This document shows, piece after piece, positions 43,728-53,621 of a DNA stretch of 64,000 nucleotides (position 1 is its first letter; every line of letters starts with the position of its first letter). This DNA is from DATJLY01 sp963773665 (GTDB lineage: Bacteria > Pseudomonadota > Alphaproteobacteria > ATCC43930 > CGMCC-115725): positions 806,001-870,000 of the forward strand of contig CAVZBZ010000001.1 of NCBI GenBank assembly GCA_963773665.1, read 5' to 3'. The notes under the pieces are model-generated. The model was not told the DNA's origin and did not search any database. It was given only the letters and a program-made list of their open reading frames with translations. A program made the position numbers and the translations under genes.

Positions 43728-44950
43728 GCTTCCTCCTCGAGCGTAATGGCGGCGGCGCGGCGCTGCATCGCGATCATCGCGGTGCGCAGCAGGAAGTTTC
43801 GCGCGCGCGCAGGATCGGACGCGGCAGCCGCAAGCTCGCGCAGTTTCTGGCGGCGCAGTTCGGGATCGCGTTCCTCGAGGCGGCGCTTGTTCTCGATCGA
43901 CTGTTGCTGCACGTATTCGACGGCGACGGTGCGGCGCTGGCGGTCGTAGAGATCGAGGAGAGTGCCGGGCGCATCGTCGCCAAGCACGCGCGCGAGCTTT
44001 TCGGCGAGGTTCGCCGCGTCCTGCAGCCCGCCATTCAAACCCATGCCGCCGATCGGATTGTTGACGTGCGCGGCATCGCCCGCGAGCAGCACGCGGCCCT
44101 TGCGAAAGCGCCATGCGACGCGCTGGTGCGTGACATAGAGATTGCGGTGCACGACCTCGTAGCGCTCCGCCGCCGGAAAGAATTTCTGCAGGCGCCGCTC
44201 GACGCTGGCATCGCTCGTCAGATCGTCGTCGCTCTCGCCGGCGGGAGCCGGGAACACGGTGCGCCACAATCCTTCGCCGTCGGCCGCGACCTTGAAGCAA
44301 TTGCACCATTCGTCGGGATCGGCGAAGTAGGAGCGCGGGCAATAGCCGCGCGAGGAAAAATCGAAGGGCGTCGTCAGCACGAGGAAGCGCTCGGGCCAGG
44401 TGAAGCCCTCGAACTCGATGCCGGCCGCCTTGCGCACGGTGCTGCGCCCGCCGTCGGCGCCGATGAGGAAGGCGCCCTCGTGGCGCTCGACACCCTTGGG
44501 CCCGCGCACCTCGATCGCCACGCGATCGTCTTCCTGTTCGACCCCCACGACCTCGCGGCCCCAGAACACTTGCGCCGCGGCAAGATCGGCAAGGCGGTCG
44601 AGAACGATCCCGGCGGTCTTGAACTGCTCGCACTGGACGACGAAGGGATAGCGCGTGTCGGACTTGAGGAGCGCGTGGTCGAATTCCGCGACCTTGGCTC
44701 CGCTCGGCCGGTCCCAGAACTGCACGATGGGCGCCACCAGCCCGACGCGGATCATGTCGTCGACGAGACCGGCCTCGCCCAGCAGCTCGAGCGTCGCCGG
44801 ATGCGTCGTCGCCGCGCGCGGATCGGCCTGCGGCGCATCGTTCATGTCGAAGAGCCGCACCTCGACGCCGCTTCGCGCCAAGAGCAGCGCCGAAAACAGG
44901 CCAACCGGCCCGCCGCCGGCGATCAGCACTGGCCGATTGTACCGCGTCAC
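43724..44950 (-). CDS. FAD-dependent aromatic-ring monooxygenase (PHBH/UbiH-like)
   Basis: 408 residues. GxGxxG dinucleotide motif VLIAGGGPVGLFSALLLARSG at the N terminus, the middle DG motif GAFLIGADGGRSTVRKAAG, and the GD motif GRVLLAGDAAHVNNPIGGMGLNGG define class A flavin monooxygenases. Substrate unknown; typically a hydroxylated aromatic ring. GTG start at 44950; no in-frame ATG lies between it and an unrelated upstream region. It leaves an 81-base gap to the divergent cysteine-hydrolase operon. Confidence 0.9.
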   Translation of the reverse strand: MTRYNRPVLIAGGGPVGLFSALLLARSGVEVRLFDMNDAPQADPRAATTHPATLELLGEAGLVDDMIRVGLVAPIVQFWDRPSGAKVAEFDHALLKSDTRYPFVVQCEQFKTAGIVLDRLADLAAAQVFWGREVVGVEQEDDRVAIEVRGPKGVERHEGAFLIGADGGRSTVRKAAGIEFEGFTWPERFLVLTTPFDFSSRGYCPRSYFADPDEWCNCFKVAADGEGLWRTVFPAPAGESDDDLTSDASVERRLQKFFPAAERYEVVHRNLYVTHQRVAWRFRKGRVLLAGDAAHVNNPIGGMGLNGGLQDAANLAEKLARVLGDDAPGTLLDLYDRQRRTVAVEYVQQQSIENKRRLEERDPELRRQKLRELAAAASDPARARNFLLRTAMIAMQRRAAAITLEEEA

Positions 44951-45031
44951 GCGAACGTCTCCGAAGTGGCCGCGTTCTTGAATGCGGCGCCGGCCTCTGT
45001 CAAGCTTCGCCCACGACGCGAGGAGGCAGCC

Positions 45032-45739
45032 ATGCACAAGCTTTCCATTCCGCAATCGGTGACAGACCGCGTGATCGCGCGGCGGGGACAGGAGCATTGC
45101 TTTGCCGAGTTCGATCCGGCCAAGACGGCGCTCGTCGTCGTCGACATGCAGAACGCCTTCATGCTGCCCGGCGTCGGCCACGCCGTGTGCGACATGGCAC
45201 GCGAGATCGTGCCCAACATCAACCGCCTCGCCCGCGCCGTGCGCAAGACCGGCGGCACGGTCGTCTGGGTCAAGACCCGCTTCACCGAGGCGTCGCTCAA
45301 GGAATGGTCGAACTCCTACGACATATTGAAGCCCGAGCGGAAGGCGAAGCGGATCGAGGCGCTTTCGCCCGGAGGCAAGGGATATGAATTGTGGGACGGG
45401 CTCGAGGTGCGGCCGGAAGACCTGATGGTGGACAAGGAGCGTTTCAGCGCGTTCCTGCCGGAATCGTCGAACATCGCGCCTGTCTTGCGCGGGCGCGGCA
45501 TCGATACCGTGCTCATCACCGGCACGGTGACGAACGTGTGCTGCGAATTGTCGGCGCGCGACGCGATGATGATGAATTTCCGCACGGTGATGGTGGCGGA
45601 CGGCAACGCCGCCGCCAACGATGCCGAGCACAACGCCTCGCTCACCGCGTTTTATCTGACCTTCGGAGACGTGCAGTCGACCGACATGATCCAGGCTGGC
45701 CTCGAGCGCAGCGCGCGCTCGGCGGCTGCGGCGCAGTAG
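45032..45739 (+). CDS. Isochorismatase-like cysteine hydrolase
   Basis: 235 residues. Catalytic triad visible: Asp in LVVVDMQNAF, Lys in VDKERFSAF, and Cys in TGTVTNVCCELSARDA. The family contains N-carbamoyl amidases, ureidoacrylate and maleamate hydrolases, nicotinamidases. CGAGGAGGC lies six bases before the ATG. It starts a three-gene forward unit (hydrolase, cupin, ligand-binding protein) divergent from the amidase/monooxygenase pair, suggesting stepwise breakdown of a nitrogen-containing compound. Confidence 0.9.
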   Translation: MHKLSIPQSVTDRVIARRGQEHCFAEFDPAKTALVVVDMQNAFMLPGVGHAVCDMAREIVPNINRLARAVRKTGGTVVWVKTRFTEASLKEWSNSYDILKPERKAKRIEALSPGGKGYELWDGLEVRPEDLMVDKERFSAFLPESSNIAPVLRGRGIDTVLITGTVTNVCCELSARDAMMMNFRTVMVADGNAAANDAEHNASLTAFYLTFGDVQSTDMIQAGLERSARSAAAAQ

Positions 45740-45752
45740 CGGGAGGCCGGCA

Positions 45753-46139
45753 ATGCCGTTCAACAAGCCCCATCTCGAATTCCATGCGATCGACATGGGA
45801 AAAGGCTGGGAAACGATCGCGGGCTATCCGCCCGGCATCCAGCAGAAGATTCTCGCAAGCGATCTCGACGAGCGCGGCAAGCAGGGAAGCCGCACGCGGC
45901 TCCTGCGCTTTGCCGCCGGCTCCTTCACCACCGCGCCCTTCGTGCACGACCATTGGGAAGAGGTCTATCTCGTCTCGGGCGATCTCGTCGTCGGCAACGA
46001 CGGACAAGGCAAGGGCGGCGAGCCGTTCCATGCGCCGACATATGCCTGCCGCCCGCCCGGCGCGTGGCACGGGCCGTTCCGCTCGGACACCGGGTGCCTG
46101 CTCTACGAGATTCACTATTACGACGAGAGCAAGAAATAG
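45753..46139 (+). CDS. Cupin-fold protein
   Basis: 128 residues, single cupin barrel. Motif 1 is seen as VHDHWEEVYLVSGDLVVG (His, Glu) and motif 2 as RPPGAWHGPFRSDTG with a His. Metal binding is likely. Enzyme, isomerase or sensor cannot be told apart. 13 bases after the cysteine hydrolase and three bases before the next gene. Confidence 0.85.
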   Translation: MPFNKPHLEFHAIDMGKGWETIAGYPPGIQQKILASDLDERGKQGSRTRLLRFAAGSFTTAPFVHDHWEEVYLVSGDLVVGNDGQGKGGEPFHAPTYACRPPGAWHGPFRSDTGCLLYEIHYYDESKK

Positions 46140-46142
46140 CAG

Positions 46143-47075
46143 ATGAAGCTCGCCATCCCCGATCTCATCTCGCCCTCGTATTTCCCGGCGGCGGCGGCGG
46201 TCGAGCTTGGCTTCTTCCGGGACGAAGGGCTCGATGTCGCGCTCGAGCTCGTCTATCCGGTCGATAATTGCTATCGGCAATTGCGCGACGGCGCCATCGA
46301 CTTCGTCGGCGGCTCGGCGCATTCGGCGCTTGCGGCTTTCCCGGAATGGCAGGGGGTCAAGCTCCTCGCAGCGCAAGGGCAAGGCATGTACTGGTTCCTC
46401 GTCGTCCATCGCGATCTCGGGGCCAAGCGCGGCGATCTTTCCGTCCTCAAGGGCCGCACGATCGGCGCCGCACCCTGGGTCGATATGGGATTGCGGCGTC
46501 TGCTGGTCGCGGCGGGGCTCGATCCTGCGCAGAACGGCATCACGATCGCGCCGGTGCCGGGCGCGGCGGTCGTGCCGGGGAGGACCGTCAATTTCGGCCT
46601 GTTCGCGGCGAAGGCGCTCGAGGAGCGCAAGATCGACGGGTTCTGGGCCAACGGCATGGGCGCCGAGGTGGCGGTGCGCGGCGGCTACGGCACGCTTTTG
46701 ATCGACGTGCGCCGCGGCGACGGGCCGAAGGAATGTTTTCGCTACACGATGGCGTCGATCGCCACGACGGACGCGCTCATAAGCCGCGCGCCGGAAGCCG
46801 CGGCAGGCGCCATCCGCGCCCTCGTGCGGACGCAGCGCGCCCTCAAGGAAGATGTGAGCCGCGCGACCGCGGTCGGCCGAAAACTCTTTCCGCCGGCCGA
46901 GGCGGAGCTCATCGCCGAGCTCATCCGCCGCGACCTGCCCTATTACGACGCAGCGATCGCGCCCGACTTCGTCGAAGGCATGAACCGGTTCGCGCGCGAT
47001 GCCGGCGTCTTGAAGGGCGACGTGAGTTACGAGCAGGTGGTGGCGACGCAGTTCCGCGATCTGTGGCGCGGCTAG
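46143..47075 (+). CDS. SsuA/THI5-like ligand-binding protein without signal peptide
   Basis: 310 residues with the NMT1/SsuA-type periplasmic-binding fold: LISPSYFPAAAAVELGFFRDEGLDVALELVYP, DFVGGSAHSALAAF, VLKGRTIGAAPWVDMGLRRLL, DGFWANGMGAEVAVRGG. Relatives bind sulfonates, thiamine precursors or aromatic acids for ABC uptake. Here the fold begins at residue 2, with no export signal, and no permease or ATPase gene is adjacent. It may be a cytosolic enzyme-like member (as THI5 is) or a misjudged start; the three-base gap to the cupin stop leaves no room for a signal peptide. Confidence 0.82.
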   Translation: MKLAIPDLISPSYFPAAAAVELGFFRDEGLDVALELVYPVDNCYRQLRDGAIDFVGGSAHSALAAFPEWQGVKLLAAQGQGMYWFLVVHRDLGAKRGDLSVLKGRTIGAAPWVDMGLRRLLVAAGLDPAQNGITIAPVPGAAVVPGRTVNFGLFAAKALEERKIDGFWANGMGAEVAVRGGYGTLLIDVRRGDGPKECFRYTMASIATTDALISRAPEAAAGAIRALVRTQRALKEDVSRATAVGRKLFPPAEAELIAELIRRDLPYYDAAIAPDFVEGMNRFARDAGVLKGDVSYEQVVATQFRDLWRG

Positions 47076-47076
47076 G

Positions 47077-47844
47077 CTAGCGCAGCCAGCGCGCGAGCTT
47101 CTGTTCCGCCTCGCGCCGCGCGCCGTCGAAGCGCTCGCCGAGGCGCACCGCGACGTGGCCGTTTTTTTGGGCAAAGCCCAAATACCGGTACGACCATCCG
47201 CTGTCGCGGATGAACTCCTGGAACGATTTCCACTCGTGGCGCTGCCAGTTCGGGTAGTTGAAATATTCGTCGAACACGATCACCGCGCCGGGGCGCAGCC
47301 GCTCGCCGAGCCCCTTCAGCACGGTGACGGTCGAGGAATAGATGTCGCAATCGACGTGCAGCAGCGCGACCGCCTCGCCCGGATGCCCGGCAAGAAAGGG
47401 CGGCAGCGTCGCATCGAACCAGCCCTTGTGCAGCGTCGCATTCCCCGGCACCTCGGGAAGAGTGCCGCCGCGGCCGAACTTGCCCTTGCGCTCGAACGTG
47501 CCGGACCAGTCTTCGGGCAGGCCCTCGAAACTGTCGAAGCCGTGGCACGGGCGCGGGGTCGATTTGGCGAGATGGCGCAGGCTCGCGCCGTCGCCGACGC
47601 CGAATTCGAGGATGAGCCCGTCCCCCGGCGCCGCGGCAAGGGCGAATTCGAGAAGCGCCCAGCGGTCGGCGAAAATGAGCGCCTCGCCCATGTGCGCCTC
47701 GACATATTCGGCCGCCTGCGCCCGCGCGCGGAGTTGCAGCTCGGTTATGAGCGAGCGGCCGTGATATTTGATGACGAAGCGGCGGTAGAGCCGCTCCGAC
47801 AGGGGCATCGGGCGCGGATCGCCGCGACGGCGGAACAGCCTCAT
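47077..47844 (-). CDS. TylF/MycF-like SAM-dependent methyltransferase
   Basis: 255 residues. SAM-binding region LILEFGVGDGASLRHLA, then HGFDSFEGLPEDW and LLHVDCDIYSSTVTVLKGL with the metal-ligand Asp residues typical of macrocin-type O-methyltransferases. Family members methylate sugars of antibiotics or surface glycans; the target here is unknown. Converges on the ligand-binding protein with one base between stops. Start MRLFRRRGD chosen; an ATG 11 codons upstream is possible. Confidence 0.8.
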   Translation of the reverse strand: MRLFRRRGDPRPMPLSERLYRRFVIKYHGRSLITELQLRARAQAAEYVEAHMGEALIFADRWALLEFALAAAPGDGLILEFGVGDGASLRHLAKSTPRPCHGFDSFEGLPEDWSGTFERKGKFGRGGTLPEVPGNATLHKGWFDATLPPFLAGHPGEAVALLHVDCDIYSSTVTVLKGLGERLRPGAVIVFDEYFNYPNWQRHEWKSFQEFIRDSGWSYRYLGFAQKNGHVAVRLGERFDGARREAEQKLARWLR

Positions 47845-47988
47845 TTTGCCAAACGACCCATGCGCGCCGTTTAGCATAGGTGAGGCGCGTCCCGGGCGGC
47901 AAGACGGGGGCAATAGCTCCCCGCTTGACGAATGCTATCGCCGGTTGTTGATTTGTCACAGGCCGAATTTATGGAGGAGTTCGGCGCC

Positions 47989-49224
47989 ATGTTGCTCGCC
48001 CATTTGCTGCAGCGCATTGTCCGTACCGGCACCGTGCGCATTATCGATGCCGAGGGCCGCGCCCACGTCTGCGCCGGCGCGCCCGGCCCCACGGTCACGA
48101 TCCGCCTGCACGACCCGAAGCTCGGCCACCAGCTTTTCCTAAATCCGCGGTTGAAGCTCGGCGAGGCTTATATGGCAGGCACGCTCACCGTCGAGGACGC
48201 GACGCTCTACGATTTCCTCGACCTCGTCGCCGGCAACATCGCGCAAGCGCCGCGCTCCATCCTGTCGCCGCTCTATGACGGGTACGGCAAGTCGTTTCGC
48301 GTGTTCCAGCAGTACAACCCGGTGAAGCGCGCCCAGGCCAATGCGCATCATCATTACGACCTGTCGAAGACGCTCTACGACCTCTTCCTCGACAGCGACC
48401 GGCAATATTCTTGCGCCTACTTCACCGGGCCCGACCAGTCCCTCGAGGAAGCGCAAGCCCAGAAGAAGCGCCACATCGCCGCGAAGCTGCTGCTGAAGCC
48501 GGGCCAGCGCGTTCTCGATATCGGCTGCGGCTGGGGCGGGCTGGCGCTCTATCTCGCCAAGGAATGCGACGTTTTGGTCACCGGCGTCACCCTTTCGACC
48601 GAGCAGCTCGAAGTGGCACGCCACCGCGCCGCCGCGGCCGGGCTCGCCGAGCGCGTCAAGTTCGAGCTGATCGACTACCGCATGGTGGCGGGGCAGTTCG
48701 ACCGGGTCGTCTCGGTCGGCATGTTCGAGCATGTCGGCGTCGTGCATTACCCCACCTTTTTCCGCAGGGTGCGCGAGCTTCTCGCGCCCGACGGCGTGGC
48801 GCTCCTGCACTCGATCGGCCGCGCCGACGGGCCGGGTGCCACCAACCCGTGGATCCGCCGCTACATCTTCCCCGGCGGCTATTCGCCGGCCTTGAGCGAG
48901 GTGACGCCGGTCGTCGAGAAGACCGGGCTCTTCGTCACCGACATCGAGATCCTGCGCCTCCATTATGCCGAGACGCTCAGGCGCTGGCGCGCCCGCTTCC
49001 TCGCCAACCGCGAGCGCGTGCGCCAGCTCTACGACGAGCGCTTCTGCCGCATGTGGGAATTCTACCTCGCGGCGTCCGAGATCGCCTTCCGCCACCAGGG
49101 CCACATCGTGTTCCAGATGCAGCTGGCGAAGACGGTGGACGCCGTGCCGCTGACGCGCGACTACATCACCGACTGGGAGAGGAGCCACGTGGCGCCGATG
49201 GCGGGCGGCCGCGCCGTCGCCTGA
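47989..49224 (+). CDS. cfa: Cyclopropane-fatty-acyl-phospholipid synthase
   Basis: 411 residues from the ATG at 47989, which has GGAGGAG nine bases upstream; an ATG 19 codons earlier is less likely. Small N-terminal lipid-binding part, then SAM domain: HHHYDLSKTLYDLFLDSDRQYSCAYF, VLDIGCGWGGLALYLA, VTGVTLSTEQ, and the bicarbonate/active-site Cys-Glu-His-Tyr set (SCAYF; FEHVGVVHY). Methylates cis double bonds in membrane phospholipids to cyclopropanes during stress or stationary phase. Complete. Confidence 0.93.
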   Translation: MLLAHLLQRIVRTGTVRIIDAEGRAHVCAGAPGPTVTIRLHDPKLGHQLFLNPRLKLGEAYMAGTLTVEDATLYDFLDLVAGNIAQAPRSILSPLYDGYGKSFRVFQQYNPVKRAQANAHHHYDLSKTLYDLFLDSDRQYSCAYFTGPDQSLEEAQAQKKRHIAAKLLLKPGQRVLDIGCGWGGLALYLAKECDVLVTGVTLSTEQLEVARHRAAAAGLAERVKFELIDYRMVAGQFDRVVSVGMFEHVGVVHYPTFFRRVRELLAPDGVALLHSIGRADGPGATNPWIRRYIFPGGYSPALSEVTPVVEKTGLFVTDIEILRLHYAETLRRWRARFLANRERVRQLYDERFCRMWEFYLAASEIAFRHQGHIVFQMQLAKTVDAVPLTRDYITDWERSHVAPMAGGRAVA

Positions 49225-49313
49225 TATTCAACCCACAGGTTCCCCGTATTTCACAGCGCGCCCGAGTTGCATTCGTCCTGACGCGCGCTGACGCAGAATG
49301 GTAACATCCGCGG

Positions 49314-50833
49314 ATGGAGACAGCACTTTCGAAGGTGACGCCGCTGCGCGACGGCGACGCAGGCTACCGCTCGCCGCCGGCAAACATCGAGGCCGAGCAG
49401 GCGCTTCTGGGCGCAATCCTCGTCAACAACGCCGCCTTCCACCGCGTCGCCGAGTTTCTCCGGCCCGAGCATTTCGCCGAGGCCGTGCACGGCCGCATCT
49501 TCGCCGCGATCGCCAAGCTCATCGAGCGCGGCCAGATCGCCAACCCGGTGACGCTCAAGACGCTGTTCGACCAGGACGGCGCGCTCGCCGAGATCGGCGG
49601 CGCGGCCTACCTCGCGCGGCTCGCGGCCGCGGTCGTCACCATCATCAATGCCGAGGATTACGGCCGCACGATCCACGACCTGCATCTGCGCCGCCAGCTC
49701 ATCTCGATCGGCGAGGACGTGGTCAACGACGCCTATCACGCAACGATCTCGACCGCGAAGCGCCGCAGCAGATCGAGGAGGCAGAGCAGCAAGCTGTTCG
49801 AGCTCGCCACGTCCGGCACACTTCGAGGGCGGGTTCCGCGCATTCAAATCGGCGCTCGCCGAGGCGATCGGCCATGGCCGAGACCGCCTTCAAGCGCGCC
49901 GGCCGCACGACCGGCGTCTCGACCGGATATATCGATCTCGACAAGCTTCTGGGCGGGCTCCATCCGTCCGACCTCGTGGTGATCGCCGGGCGGCCGTCGA
50001 TGGGCAAGACGGCGATCGCGACCAACATCGGCTTCAACGCCGCCCGCGCCTTCAGGCCGAAGCGCCTTGGCGACGGCCGCTTGGAGGCCGAGGACGGCGC
50101 GCGCATCGGCTTCTTCTCGCTCGAAATGTCGGCCGAGCAGCTCGCGACGCGCATCCTGTCCGAGGAATCGCGCGTGCCGTCCAACGACATCCGCAAGGGC
50201 GAGGTGTCGCGCGAGGACCTCTACCGCTTCATCGAGGCGAGCCAGCGGCTTGCCTCGGTGCCATTCTTCATCGACGACACGCCCGGCGCTCTCCATCGCC
50301 GGGCTGCGCACGCGCGCGCGGCGCCTCAAACGCACGCATGGGCTCGACCTCATCATCGTCGATTATCTTCAGCTCATCCGCGGCAGCGGCAACGGCCGGC
50401 CCGACAACCGCGTCCAGGAAATCTCCGAGATCACCCGCGGCCTCAAGACGCTGGCGAAGGAGCTCAGCGTGCCGGTCGTGGCGCTGTCGCAGCTCGTCGC
50501 GCGCGGTCGAGGCGCGCGAGGACAAGCGGCCGATGCTGTCGCGACCTGCGCGAATCGGGCTCGATCGAGCAGGATGCCGACGTGGTCATGTTCGTGTTCC
50601 GCGAGGAGTATTACTTATCTCGCGGCGAGCCGGTGCGGCGGCCCGACGAAAGCGACGAGAAATACAACGATCGCTACGAGCGCTGGGCCAAGCGCCTCGA
50701 GGAGAAGGCCGGCACCGCCGAGCTGATCGTGGCCAAGCAGCGCCACGGCCCCATCGGCAACGTCACGCTGCGCTTCGACCACTCCACCACTCGGTTCGAG
50801 AATTTTGTCAGCGACGACCGTCTGCCCGAATAA
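49314..50833 (+). CDS. dnaB: Replicative DNA helicase DnaB (about eight extra bases)
   Basis: After removing extra bases the gene has 504 codons, normal for DnaB. N-terminal domain NIEAEQALLGAILVNN; RecA-like domain with Walker A GRPSMGKTA; FFSLEMSAEQLATRILSEES; DLIIVDYLQLIRGS; SQL then RAVEAREDKRPMLSDLRESGSIEQDAD across frames; C terminus GPIGNVTLRFDHSTTRF. Frame breaks lie near 49735-49742 (two bases), 49791, 49818, 49872, 50284, 50496 and 50542. An essential helicase cannot be broken this often, so sequence error is the best explanation. Confidence 0.9.
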
Positions 50834-50853
50834 GCTGCGGTTCGTGCGCTGGC

Positions 50854-50940
50854 TTCCCCCCACCCTTGCCCTCCCCCTCGAGGGGAGAGGGGAAAGAATG
50901 GAATCCCCCTCCCCCTTGAAGGGGGCGGGTTGGGGTGGGG
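50854..50940. repeat. GC-rich palindromic intergenic block between dnaB and alr
   Basis: Contains CCCCTCGAGGGG (50874-50885) and CCCCCTTGAAGGGGG further on, in a C-rich then G-rich context. It lacks a T run. The G-rich right end merges with the alr start region (the GTG). Similar in style to the repeat at 31086-31150; probably a dispersed non-coding repeat. Confidence 0.45.
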
Positions 50941-52061
50941 GTGACTCGCGCCCCCTCCCCGCGCGCGCTGGCGCGCGCGTCGAGTCTGCTCGAGATCGAT
51001 CTCGACGCGATTGCCGCGAACTGGCAGCAGCTTGCGGCGATGGCCGGCGGGCCCGCGCGGTGCGCGGCGGTGGTGAAGGCCGACGCCTATGGACTCGGCG
51101 CCGCATACGTGGCGCCCGCGCTCGCGGCGGCCGGCTGCCGGCTTTTTTTCGTTGCGACCGTCGAGGAGGGTGCGGCGCTCCGGCGCGCGCTGAGGGATGT
51201 GGAGATCGCGGTGCTGAACGGGCTCGGCGCCGGCGCCGCCCGCCTCGTTCAAGGCAGCGCGGCTCATGCCGGTGCTGAACGATCTCGCGCAGATCGAGCG
51301 CTGGCGGCGATTTGCCAAGGGCGAGCATCCGGCGCTGCTGCATCTCGACACCGGCATGAACCGGCTCGGGCTTTCGCCCGCCGAAACCGACCGGCTCGCG
51401 GCCGAGCCCGCGCTCATCGCGGGCGTGGGGATTCGCGCGATCCTGTCGCATCTCGCCTGCGCCGAGGAAACCGACAATCCCATGAACGAGGCGCAGCGCC
51501 TTGCCTTCGCCGCCTCGCTCGCCCGCCTGCCGCGGGCTCCGGCGAGCCTTGCCGGCTCGTCCGGGATTTTCCTGGGCGCGCCCTATCACTTCGATTTCGT
51601 CCGTCCGGGCGCCGCGCTCTACGGCGTCAATCCGCTGCCGGGCCGCGCCAATCCGATGCGGCAAGTGGTTCGCCTCAAAGCGCAGAATCCTGCAGGTTCG
51701 CGACGTTGACCGAGGCAGTAGCGTGGGATACGGTGCCGCTCACCGCATGGCCCGCGCGGGCCGCATCGCCACCATCGCGGCGGGGTATGCCGACGGCTGG
51801 CTCAGGTCCTCGAGCCAGCGCGGCACCGTCGGCATCGCCGGGAAACGAGCCCCTATCGTCGGACGCATCTCCATGGATCTGATGACGGTCGATGTGAGCG
51901 AGATCGATCCGCACGGAGCGGCGCCCGGCGCGCTGGCCGATCTGCTCGACGAATCCTATGGCGTCGACGACGCCGCGGAAGCGGCCGGGACGATCGGCTA
52001 CGAGATTCTAACCTCGATCGGGCGCCGCGCGCTCAGGATCTATCGCGGCGGGACCGGCTGA
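50941..52061 (+). CDS. alr: Alanine racemase (two frame breaks)
   Basis: About 372 residues after removing one base near 51250 and one near 51692. PLP-Lys in AAVVKADAYGLGA, HLDTGMNRLGLS, YHFDFVRPGAALYG, and in the last frame the catalytic Tyr in SSVGYGAAHRM and RISMDLMTVDVS. Interconverts L- and D-alanine for peptidoglycan. GTG start at 50941 (another in-frame GTG two codons upstream). Stop overlaps the mlaE start (TGATG). Confidence 0.9.
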
Positions 52062-52831
52062 TGCTCGAATTCCTGGCGTCGGTCGGCCGGGTTTTCCTCG
52101 GCTTCCTCGTCGCGGCCGGCCGGTTCACGCTGTTCACGGTCACGGCGGTGTCGCACTGCGTGCGGCCGCCGATCTATGTCCGGCTCATCCTGCGGCAGAT
52201 CGTCGATATCGGCTATTACTCGCTGCCGGTGGTGGGGCTGACGGCGATCTTCACCGGCATGGTGCTGGCGCTGCAGACCAACACCGGCTTCGCGCGCTTT
52301 GCCGCGCAGGGCGCGGTGGCGACCGTGGTGCTGCTGTCGATGACGCGCGAATTGGGGCCGGTCATCGCCGCGCTCATGGTGGCGGGACGGATCGGCGCCG
52401 CGATCGCGGCCGAGATCGGCACCATGCGCGTCACCGACCAGATCGACGCGCTCTCGACGCTTTCGACCAACCCGTTCAAGTATCTCGTCGTGCCGCGCAT
52501 CATCGCTGGCGTGGCGACCATGCCGGCGCTGGTGCTGGTCGCCGACGTCATCGGCGTGTTCGGCGGCTTCCTGGTCAGCACCTACAAATTGGGCTTCAAC
52601 GCCGGCGGATATTTGGGCCAGACCGCCGACAATCTGCGCTCGGAAGACGTCTATTCCGGCCTCATCAAGGCCGCCGTGTTCGGCTTCATCGTCACGATCA
52701 TGGGCTGCTATTACGGCTATAACTCGCGCGGCGGCGCGCAGGGCGTGGGCGCCGCCACGACCTATGCCGTGGTATCCGCCTCGATCATGGTGCTGCTGGT
52801 CGATTACCTCCTCACGAGCGTGCTGTTCTAG
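52061..52831 (+). CDS. mlaE: MlaE-family ABC permease for phospholipid transport
   Basis: 256 residues with an N-terminal interface helix and five hydrophobic helices. VVGLTAIFTGMVLALQTN, LSMTRELGPVIAALMVAGRIGAAIAAEIGTMRVTDQIDAL and PRIIAGVATMPALVL are the MlaE/YrbE hallmarks. Works with the next gene (ATPase) to move phospholipids between inner and outer membrane. MlaD and MlaC are not in the window. Intact, although flanked by frame-broken genes. Confidence 0.93.
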   Translation: MLEFLASVGRVFLGFLVAAGRFTLFTVTAVSHCVRPPIYVRLILRQIVDIGYYSLPVVGLTAIFTGMVLALQTNTGFARFAAQGAVATVVLLSMTRELGPVIAALMVAGRIGAAIAAEIGTMRVTDQIDALSTLSTNPFKYLVVPRIIAGVATMPALVLVADVIGVFGGFLVSTYKLGFNAGGYLGQTADNLRSEDVYSGLIKAAVFGFIVTIMGCYYGYNSRGGAQGVGAATTYAVVSASIMVLLVDYLLTSVLF

Positions 52832-52833
52832 CC

Positions 52834-53613
52834 ATGAGCGACGTGCCCAAGATCGCCGTGCGCGGCTTGAAAAAATCGTTCGGGCCGAAGCTCGTGCTCG
52901 ACGGCATCGATCTCGATGTGCGGGTCGGCGAAAGCCTCGTCGTGATCGGCGGCTCGGGCAGCGGCAAGTCGGTGCTGGTGAAGTGCATCCTGGGCCTCCT
53001 GGAGCCCGACGCCGGCTCGGTCAAGATCGACGGCGTCGAGACCGTGAACCTCGGCGGCGCCGAGCGCGAGGCGGTGATGCGCAAGTTCGGCATGCTGTTC
53101 CAGGGCGTCGGCCTTGTTCGACTCGCTGCTCGTGTGGGAGAATGTCGCATTCGGCCTCATTCAGGGCCGCGGCATGGAGCGCCGGCACGCCAAGGACATC
53201 GCCATCCAGAAGCTCGGCAATGTCGGCCTTGGGCCCGAGGTGGGCGTCGTTGCGCCCGGCCGAGCTTTCGGGCGGGATGCAGAAACGCGTGGCATTGGCG
53301 CGCGCCATCGCCGCCGAACCCGAGATCATCATCTTCGACGAGCCCACCACCGGGCTCGACCCGATCATGGCCGACGTGATCAACGAACTCATCGTCAAGT
53401 GCGTGCACGATCTCGGCGCCACCGCGATCTCGATCACGCACGACATGGCCTCGACGCGCAAGATCGCCGATCGCGTCGCCATGATCTATACGCGGCAAGA
53501 TCATCTGGGACGGCGTGGCCGCCGAGCTCGAGCATTCGGGCAATCCCTTCGTCGACCAGTTCATCCACGGCCGCGCCGAAGGCCCGATCAAGATGGAGGT
53601 CCGCGCGCTCTGA
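52834..53613 (+). CDS. mlaF: MlaF-like ABC ATPase (three frame breaks)
   Basis: About 258 residues after removing single bases near 53110, 53249 and 53493. Walker A GGSGSGKSV in the first frame; LLVWENVAFGLIQGRGM in the second; signature LSGGMQKRVALARA and Walker B IIIFDEPTTGLDP in the third; C terminus FVDQFIHGRAEGPIKMEVRAL ends at 53613. All ABC motifs survive, so the gene is whole apart from inserted bases. Two bases after mlaE. Confidence 0.87.
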
Positions 53614-53621
53614 GCGCGGGG

